The translations under genes and the position numbers were made by a program. Under the pieces are notes generated by a model. It was not told the origin of the DNA. It ran no database searches and saw nothing but the letters and a program-made list of their open reading frames with translations. Of a stretch of DNA of 64,000 bases, positions 55,902 to 64,000 are shown in pieces. Source of the DNA: Sphagnum compactum (taxonomy: Eukaryota > Bryophyta > Sphagnopsida > Sphagnales); the NCBI GenBank assembly GCA_965153455.1, contig OZ234493.1, positions 9,228,213-9,292,212 of the forward strand, read 5' to 3'. Position 1 is the stretch's first letter. Each line of letters begins with the position of its first letter.

Positions 55902-58900
55902 ATGAATCTGTTCAAGAAGAAACCCGATGCGAAAGGTACATACACGCTCTCTAGAGAGATGGCAATTCCCGAAAACCCTTCTTTCACGCCTCGATTGTGT
56001 TATGCTTTTGTGCCGGTTCAAGAATCTTCTTGCGTTTTCAGAAAGCTATAGACACCATTGTCTATAGAGATCATGCAAGAGATGGGAAAGGAGCATGAAT
56101 TGGGGGTCCAAGAAGATGGGTATTGCAGCAAGGAGGTTCTTTGGCATTGGTGTTGTACACAACAGTTGGGACATTGTCATCAATGTGCATTGGCTTTGGA
56201 ATGAGGTTGTTAATGTGTGTGCAAGATTCGAGATTGCAATTCTCTGTTGCTCAGAATGGATTTTTTTTTCATAGAACATGCTTATGTGGGGTTTGTACAA
56301 AAATGATCCTATGCAGAGGCACTCCGGGTGAGTAAGCGGGAGATGTCAGTTGCCACAAGAGGTACTTAAATCTTTCCTTCAACTAGACAGTGTTGCAGCA
56401 ACTCCACAGTTAGAAGCACTCTTTCAGCAAAAGTGTGTGATAAAACTTCCAAATCAAATGATGAAGTGTATGAACCCTTTTATCCCAGAGATGGTTCTCA
56501 ATCAAGCTATTTTGTAAAGGACTGAAAGAACTTGTGGCAGTCCAGCTTGCTATACTCTATTTGCTATACTCCATTATATACTTGACTTCTTCTGCAGACT
56601 TTGTCTATTGTTGTCTCGTGAAAGATATGTTAGATTTTGTTTTAACATAAGGATAATGAGCAGACATGACAAACAACACACCACAGAGAGACAGTGATTC
56701 TTAGGGCATTAAATTATGATTTGGAATGGCCACAATTTTGCAGGGATTGAACGAGAAATTGGATCATTGCAATTAGAGGTACCAAGATGTTCCTCACACT
56801 TTTGGTATTTTAGAGGTCTCTATGACAAGTTTTTGGAACATCTGTTCTGGAAGAGTGGCTGCAGGTTTTGACCAGATCTCACCTTATTGTAAGGTCTCAA
56901 GTGGACAAACAGTTTGAATATATAGTGAGCATGATAACATGGATGTTGTAATTGCATGGGTGTATGTGCTTGCAGGAGAAGAAACTTGTTGCAGAGATCA
57001 AGAAGACTGCAAAAACTGGAAATGAGGTATGTTCTGCCCCAGATAGGTTTGTCATTGATCAGTTGCAGTACATTTGATGTGGTCACAATTGATCAAGGAA
57101 CTGACAAACACAGGTACATCATTTTCCGCGTAATAGGATGAATCTCGCAGTTCTATGAAGCCATGTTTTACTTGGATGCAAGGCTCTCTCTGTAGGGAAA
57201 GCTTTATGACCTGTGATTGCTGAGGCTGAAATTGAATGTTGGTCCTGTTCAAAAGCAATTCTTGATCAATTTCTAGCAGTTATCAACATGGCACATTTGC
57301 TGAGAGAATTGTTTGTCCATCAGGTTGCAACAAAGATATTGGCTCAGCAGTTGATAAGATTACGCCAGCAGATTGCAAAGCTTCAGGGAAGTCGTGCACA
57401 GATACGGGGTGTGGCTACTCACACACAGGTGAGAGGGATTACTGAATGAAGTAGTTAGACTACTTTGGATGATCCTTTACTTCCTCTCCATGCATTCACT
57501 GTGCCCAAATTGTCAGTACACTTTTCTAGAAGCAATCTCTGCTTGAAAAGGGAGGTGTCAATCTTTTTATCCAAGTATATGTTGCTCTACAGCCGTTCTC
57601 TCTAATTTGAGTTGTGAATCTAGGTATTCTATGCTTCAAGCTTCTTTTGTAAAAATGAGGTCCATAAAACCATTGTAACACTCTTGTATAAGATTGCTTG
57701 CAAAATGGGTGGGATAAAATAGGCCATGCATGCAAACACAGCAGTGGCAGGAGCCATGAAAGGGGCAACAAAAGCTATGGCCTCGATGAACAAGGTACAC
57801 CTTTGGTAACTGGAATTATCTCTATAGTGTCCTCAGTCATTGGATCTATTGTCATGTAGTTCTGGAGAGAAATTAGTAACTCCAGCCTCACAATTTGTAT
57901 TATAGCTGAATTTGTCAGATATGCTCAATGGTGGGTAAGAACTAGTTCCATGAGTAGGGGTCAATCTCTGTGTAGGCCTCTCCATGCCTTGGGGGTTAGA
58001 TGGGTATAGGGGTTAGCTGAACTGAAATGAAGCTTACTCTCACACTCTTTAACGCTTTGACTAGCTATTTCTCTTAAGTGTGCTAGCCAACATCATAACC
58101 AAGTCTTTCCTTCACTTCTGGAAATGTGACAGAAAGTTAGGAGACTGATTTTTGTAACATAGTTTGCTGGAGATTTTGCACCATATTATTACAGACTGAT
58201 ATACCCCACTGTGAGGAGCTGATGAAGTCAGTTGGTCATTATAGCAGCTAGTCACTGCTTTTCATTGTGAAGATGATGGTCTGACACTTTGTGACATTCA
58301 TAAGGTTATGACTTATGACCAAACTCATCTGGTTGTGTTAGTTTTAGCATTGCTGGAACTGGCACAATGGTTAGGTTACCTTCAAAGCATTATTGTGGAG
58401 TTATATCCGCAATCTCATAGATATGATGGGAATACTAGGAATAACTGTGGTACAAGTATCCTAGAGCACAATCACTCAGACATTGTATGGAAGTTGAGGC
58501 AAGGATAAGGTGCCATCTGCACTGGAGAGAATTTCATGACAGTTTTGAGTTCTGCTTGGAGCAGAAAGTGGAGCCTGCAAAACAGGCCAAGGTGATGCAG
58601 GAGTTCCAGAAGCAGTCAGCACAAATCAATATGACGGTTAGTCCATATCTTAACTTTTACTGTTGATCAATTTTTTGCCTTACAAGATGTGGAGGTGTTA
58701 CTTACTTTGCAGGAATGGTGTGAGGCTGGAGTGATCTTTGTTTGTGCCAGTGTCTTCTCTTCACAATGTTGTTTAACTTATGAATTTGCAATGGGGATGA
58801 TTATGCATGACAGATGGAGATGATGTCTGATTCTATTGATGAGACCCTTGATGATGATGAGGCAGAGGAGGAAACTGAAGAGCTAACCAACCAGGTACTT

Positions 58901-59745
58901 CCATCCCACCACATTGTCACCTAGGAGACCCAAGGTGATGGTCTGGTGACTACCCATACTACACATAAGTGTCTGCGGCTATCTAGATGCTGGACTAGTG
59001 TAAATTTGTTCTGGTGATATCTGCTTGCAAATGGCATTAAGTTGGGTTATTATGGTGACTAAGCTGGGTTTGTATCCTACTGCAGGTGCTTGATGAAATT
59101 GGAGTGGACGTTGCAGCTCAGGTGTTGTCTTCTATATTCCTAGACCCGTGCTTTCCTTTGTCTGAGTTTACTGTTAGATCGGGCATACTTCTTTGCATGT
59201 CTACAGAATGATAATCTACTCTATTGGAGTGCTGCACGGATCATGGAATGATTGGGCCCCCCCCCACTCAGTTCCCTCCCTGAAAATTTTGTATTCCTGC
59301 AGTTACTCATTTCTCTGTATAGAAGGAGTTAAGAGCTGAAGTGAGATATTTCCATTTATGTTGCAGATGTCATCAGCACCAAAGGGCAAGATTGTGGGGA
59401 AGGAAAGGCCTCAAAATGCTGGAAGGTACAGTCTTTGATATTTCCTCTGCACAGTTCATACATGCATATAGTTAGAAGGATGTACAGATGAATTTTAACA
59501 TCATTGGCTATCCTTCGGGAAAACTGGACAGATTATGCTGTTTATAATCTTGGGTGTAGGGCCTAAGGTTTTCAGCAGCAGATTTTCAATTTTAGGCTGC
59601 CATAGCTTAGCAAGTTTGTGGTAGATGTATTATGTCTTCCTTTGTCAGTCTTGGGCAACTTGTGATCTGAAATCTGTGGGAGACAAGCTGCAGCCTGGGA
59701 GTGGACGATTTGGAGGAAAGACTGGCTGCACTGCGACATGTTTGA
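55902..59745 (+). CDS. VPS2.3: ESCRT-III subunit, VPS2.2/VPS2.3-like (CHMP2 family)
   Basis: Spliced gene with 11 coding exons: 55902-55935, 56317-56361, 56744-56778, 56976-57026, 57324-57428, 57723-57794, 58565-58636, 58814-58894, 59086-59121, 59367-59425 and 59694-59745. All introns are GT-AG, and the sum is 642 nt, giving 213 residues, the usual family length. The product starts MNLFKKKPDAKEALRVSKRE and carries the basic Snf7 core (GIEREIGSLQLEEKKLVAEI; ATKILAQQLIRLRQQI). An acidic region follows (ETLDDDEAEEETEEL), then a C-terminal MIM1 motif DDLEERLAALRHV that in this family binds the MIT domain of the VPS4 ATPase. Family knowledge: ESCRT-III polymers form on endosomes and drive intraluminal vesicle budding. 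The closeness to plant VPS2.2/2.3 rather than VPS2.1 is judged by eye from the MNxFKKK start and IKKTAKTGNE. No frame defect is seen. Confidence 0.95.
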
Positions 59746-62700
59746 GACACAGGTGTATGGCTGTCTAATAGTTTTTTGCTCTTTGATCGGTTTATTAATT
59801 CCAATTTAGACGAGAAAACAAGACAAGACAATAATATAATATGGTGGATACCTGTTTGTCCTTGTTTTGGTTTGGCAAGCCTTTTTTTAAAGTACAGAGA
59901 AGGCCAAAATCGTTGAAACTTGAGGTGGCAGCAAATCAGTTGTGGCTAAACCCTTCCAAAAAGAAAGACTCATCATTCTGGCAATTGGCACTTTGGACCA
60001 AAATTGTCTTGGTTTGGTCCCAGGGTCTCTATCTAAATCTTCATTAATTCAGCATAAGTTACACTCCTTTTTTTCTCCTTCGCTTGCAGTACTCATGGAC
60101 TGGACATTTTCCTACATAGGAAAAGAAAGGTTAAGAGTTTCGCACCTAGAACCATGCACATGTGGTTTGCTTTGGAAAGGTTGATTTCTTAAGCGGTTAT
60201 AAAGATTGAAGCATCACCCCTGTAACCAATAATTTGGTTCCCTTGATGGAACTTCACTGCACATACAACATAGGGATTGTTGCTTGCTTACTTACTCATT
60301 ACAAGCAGCTGCGGGCACAGAGTTAGCCGGGGTTTGAAAGAATACTTATTACTAAACAGTGTTTGTCCAAAGTGGGTGCCGAATGTACTTAGCAATTTAG
60401 TAATACATGTAATTGTTGAAGGCGTTACAAAAGTGCTGCCTGCAATAAATTCCTACTGGCTGCAATAACAACTATTTGCACATGTAGTGTTGGGGGAGGA
60501 TGGGGGAAAGGGGAGATTCATATAAATGCAATGTCAGCCTCCTCCAGGCCAACTGCGGCTCTGCCATGCAGGTCAATTTGCAGTGCAGGTGACTCTGCAT
60601 TTTGTGACGGTGCAAACAGAGGGACGCCTTATATGCAATAATGTTGTATGGTCAAGTGAAAGTGGGCATTTCGAAAACTGAAACACCTGCCTCATATTGA
60701 AAAGTTGGAATTGGTCATCATTCTGTGAAAAACCCGTGTTACTTCTTTTTATCATGATACCTTATGGGTCTCAGTTTGGTACCCACTGGGTGCCACAGTA
60801 CATTTAAAGCATTTAAAATAAAAAAATGCATCACATTTTACATATTGCAATGACCTCCGGACAGGGCATTACTGAAATAATGGGTGCCCTCGGCCTCTGG
60901 CCATTATTTTGGGAACAACCCAGCCCTCAGGCAATTACCATACACAACAAGCGAGGAAGGGTGAAGACCTTGATATTGACTTGCTTTTGAAGTTTTAAGC
61001 AGATTCTATCTGCCAAAGATCTTGCCACAAAGTGGCCGCAAGAGGTAGTCAATGAAAGTTGTATCCTTTTGATGAAGGAAGGATGCATGGGCACTCCATT
61101 TGGCAAGGTTCACATACCTTGCCTACTAAAGCTGAGCATAAGATTACTAATTGGATTTAGTAATATGAACATTGTATACTCTGGTGGAGGTTAGAGCGAA
61201 TTGACATACTCTCACCTTGAATGAAACCATGCATAAGGAAAATTGCATCGAGTTCCAATCCTATCACAAAACAAAGGTATTAGTGAGATGCAAATTTTTA
61301 TACCGTCATGTTTCCAAAAACACAATGAGCTTTGTTATAAATTGTATTGAAATTTTGAACTTTGTCATAATTGGACTAAGAGTCCAAGAAGCATTGCACA
61401 TAGAAGTAGACAGTAAAAGTGGGCACACCCAAAGTTTCAAAGAAGAGTTAGGGTTAGTTCAGAGATCAAGTGGGTTTTAGTAGCCTCATGGTTCACATTG
61501 TTGCAAAACTCCTTGAACTAGTTATGTTGGCATGGACCATGTGATTGACATTTTTGTGACCCAAGAGGAGAATGCTTATGTTGTGACACTTTGGGGACAA
61601 CAAATTAATGGATGGTTTTTCCTCTAGTTCATATGCAAGCTCATATAAACAAATGGAAAAAAGAAGAAGCTTCAATCAATCAATCACATACGTGGTGAAG
61701 ATGTCTTCTTCCCTCATGCAAAATATTAGGTTGCAATGGCTCTTGCTTGAGCAATCCCCAGATTCTCTAGAAGATAATCTTGGTCTCCTTCCATCCACTG
61801 ATAGTTTCACTTCATCAATTGTAATGTCCCTTTTGATTCCAAAGTTCCCATAGCTTAACTTGTTGTAGGAGTAGCACGTAAACCCAAGTTTGAAGCCTTC
61901 TAAGTTGAAACCAAAATCAAGTGTACATGTGTTGGCGAGACTATGTTTTTATGCCGATCATCTATCATGAGAATCAAGTTTGCTCCTTTCAAAAGGCTGA
62001 ATTTTTGGACACAAGGGCTTCTCTCACTACAAGCAGTAGCTGTGTTGCTTCAACTTGTCTTTGAACGCAATCCCAACCTAGTGCAGTCTTGTTGTTTGGT
62101 GAAAAAATTGTCTCATTTTGATTATTTAACTGAATGTAACAATATTAAAGATTTGTCTCCAAGCGGTGAGAGTTATACCTCGAAATCCAAAATGCTTTTT
62201 GCTACGATGGTGTTTGGCTAAGTGAGATCCCAAACAATTTATAACACTGACCACGGAGACTCCACATCGATTCCAAGCTTTGCTACAAAAACATAATTAC
62301 TCTTTAATCAGACATTCCATTCAAACACTAATTTACATGGCAAGAGACACATCATAACTAACATTTCAACAAACAAAAAAGCTACATTCACTTCAGTTCC
62401 ACAAACATTCTATACAAAGAAAGACACTAACCCAAGGGTTTAGGGTTTAGGGCACAATAAAGAACTGATATAATAGAGAGGTAGTGTGTGATTTAATCCC
62501 ATTTTCCATTACATGTAGAGAAGAAACCAATTTGTTTTTCTTGATCATGTAAAGTTCAACAATAGCAAAGAATTGTGAAACTACTTCTCAGATAACATGT
62601 TGTATAAGATTTGAAATAAAAATCACTAAATGATGATGTCCATATTCGAAGCATTTCTAAAATGGCCTGAACCTTCAATGTTGACGTGTCTATTGAAATC

Positions 62701-63044
62701 ACTACATACAAAGTCGAAAGGCATCGATAAATGCACACCACATTGTCACATGCAATTCAAGAATTGGAGCAATTGGTTGAAAAACAAGTAACAACCTAGA
62801 AACCAAAACCCACAACCAACACAACATTGATAACTTCAAAGAAGATTGCCGAGCTCTTTCACGATCGCAATAGATGCAACGTGAAGCACAAAATGTGCAT
62901 TATGCACATTGCACACACAGTAACCTTAATAGAGACCTAGAAACTAGGACGAAATGATGAAACACGAAACCAAGACCAACCAACATCGACTTGAAGGAGA
63001 TTATGCCTACTCCCTTCAAGATAGACTTGAAGGAAGCAGACTTA
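59746..63044. other. Intergenic region between the VPS2.3-like and mpaB-like genes
   Basis: The beginning presumably holds the 3' UTR of the VPS2.3-like gene; no decisive polyadenylation signal could be chosen. No further gene is recognised: frames at 61217-61480, 61608-61853 and 61943-62221 lack family motifs. A short GGGTTTAGGGTTTAGGG tract at 62436-62452 is only about two plant telomere-type units. Confidence 0.5.
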
Positions 63045-63205
63045 ATCTCCAAATCTGGCTAAATCATCTTATAGATCTGGCTACATACTAAATATGGAAA
63101 TCGGAAAAAGAAAAAAAAGAAAAAACCCAGAATTGTTCTATATTCTTGGCTACCTACTGGAAATTATCATAAAATTCTGGCGATTTGGGGAAAAAAAATC
63201 TTCGA
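63045..63205 (+). repeat. Dispersed repeat upstream of the mpaB-like gene
   Basis: ATCTGGCTACATACTAAATATGG..AAAAAAAAG..TATATTCTTGGCTACCTACTGG..TTATCATAAAA matches the repeat at 33525-33612 abutting the right arm. It ends about 110-150 bp before the start codon. Confidence 0.65.
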
Positions 63206-63313
63206 AATCTGGCTAAAATCTGCCGCCGTTGTGGGCATTTGCCGCGTTTGACGCTTTGTTTGTCACAAGTTTTGCTGCTGCTGCTGTTGTTGTTGTAGTT
63301 CCAGAGTAGTGCT

Positions 63314-64000
63314 ATGGCGATGGAGGGTGATCCGCAGCAGCTACAATGGAATATAGTAATGGTGCTAATCGCTTTAGCTATGGCGTGGATGTTGCTTTGT
63401 TTGTGGCTTCGATCCCAGAGACAGCGCTTCCTGTCGTCTTTTTCTCCCCAAGAAGATGCTGATTACCTGATGAGGATTGTCACAAATGTGGAGTTTCCGT
63501 ACTTGTCTCACACTTCAATGGAGTTCGCCTTCTTTCGAACATGTGCCATTCCTTCCATCTCCAAAATCCTTGACAAGACGGGTGTATTCCGAGTTGCAGC
63601 AGCTAAGCGAGCAGATGATACAGAGATTCTGACTCGTGAGTTTTTGCTGCATCATGTGGACAGTGATAGAGGATCACTTGCAATTCGTCGTCTCAATTTC
63701 ATTCATAGTCAGTACGTGATCTCCAACGACGACTACCTTTACGTGTTGGCTCTTTTCGCTCGGGAGCCTGTGAGATGGGCTCGACGATTAGGGTACAGAA
63801 AATGGACAAGTGCGGAAGAGGTCGCAGCATTTGTGAAATGGCGAGATGTGGGTGTGCGTATGGGGATCAAGCACATTCCGGAGAATGTACAAGAGCTTGA
63901 GAGATGGGAAGAAGAATACGAGAAGAAGAACATGAAGTATGCGGATTCCAATCGTCGAGTCGCCGATGCGCAATTCACACTCTTGCTCGAGAAGTATCCG
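63314..64000 (+). CDS. mpaB/Lcp-type (rubber-oxygenase-like) ER-bound oxygenase, 5' part
   Basis: The frame is open for 229 codons from ATG 63314 to the window edge, without stop or obvious intron, so the gene is incomplete. A second in-frame ATG lies two codons later. Residues about 13-32 form one hydrophobic helix followed by Arg residues, consistent with an N-terminal membrane anchor. The body (EDADYLMRIVTNVEFPYLSH; LLHHVDSDRGSLAIRRLNFI; HSQYVISNDDYLYVLALF; VKWRDVGVRMGI) matches the mpaB/Lcp oxygenase domain as I know it. His113, His114 and His131 are visible candidates for heme or substrate contacts, but which one ligates is not established here. The fungal namesake cleaves a prenyl side chain in mycophenolic acid synthesis; the plant substrate is unknown. 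A dispersed repeat lies just upstream. Confidence 0.8.
   Translation, partial: MAMEGDPQQLQWNIVMVLIALAMAWMLLCLWLRSQRQRFLSSFSPQEDADYLMRIVTNVEFPYLSHTSMEFAFFRTCAIPSISKILDKTGVFRVAAAKRADDTEILTREFLLHHVDSDRGSLAIRRLNFIHSQYVISNDDYLYVLALFAREPVRWARRLGYRKWTSAEEVAAFVKWRDVGVRMGIKHIPENVQELERWEEEYEKKNMKYADSNRRVADAQFTLLLEKYP

Noticed and set aside
61447-62230. Possible LTR-retrotransposon or gene remnant
   Set aside because: Several open frames were read but no integrase, protease, RNase H or reverse-transcriptase motif could be found, and no long terminal repeats were seen.
62436-62452. TTTAGGG units suggesting a telomere remnant
   Set aside because: Only about two units; short tracts like this are common in plant promoters and intergenic DNA.

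Overview
The window looks like AT-rich nuclear DNA of a land plant, probably a bryophyte and most likely a moss. The basis is an intron-rich gene with GT-AG splice sites for a plant-type VPS2.2/VPS2.3 ESCRT-III subunit, an mpaB/Lcp-type oxygenase gene, and decayed hAT, MULE, LINE, Helitron, CACTA and PIF/Harbinger elements. The organism call is an inference; no ribosomal or organellar marker is present. Only two convincing protein genes exist, both in the last 9 kb and both on the + strand: the VPS2.3-like gene (11 coding exons, 55902-59745) and the 5' part of an mpaB-like oxygenase (63314 to the window end, open at the edge).

Layout. 1-10251 is decayed repeat DNA: a piece of a dispersed fold-back repeat at the left edge, a C/A-rich stretch with coding-like fragments (about 3.4-6.1 kb), a 154-bp CACTA-type MITE with an ATG target duplication, and a hAT-type transposase pseudogene (7210-9395). 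10252-44416 is a giant inverted repeat with arms 10252-21044 and 33613-44416. Each arm is about 10.8 kb; the arms are about 98-99% identical where compared by eye, with a 12.6-kb spacer. Each arm carries, from outside to inside, a purine/pyrimidine tract of about 460 bp, a 190-codon ORF, two minisatellites, a decayed C2H2-like zinc-finger coding relic and a MULE transposase relic. The spacer has collected unrelated transposons: a TA-flanked MITE family (two copies), a 5'-truncated LINE relic, a PIF/Harbinger-type element with a Helitron nested inside it, a second Helitron, and fold-back repeats.

44417-54800 holds a 105-bp tandem repeat cut by the arm boundary, a large degenerate fold-back (45.1-46.9 kb) and a third, more diverged copy of the zinc-finger/minisatellite unit. 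That third copy is split by a 2.6-kb CACTA-type element (48519-51115, ATT target duplication). The arms provide the matching unoccupied sites. 54800-64000 is the gene-bearing end.

No functional gene cluster is visible. The most unusual object is the 34-kb inverted-repeat structure and its third, direct-orientation relative, which together suggest a repeat-unit family that has been duplicated and inverted locally. All identities were judged by eye.
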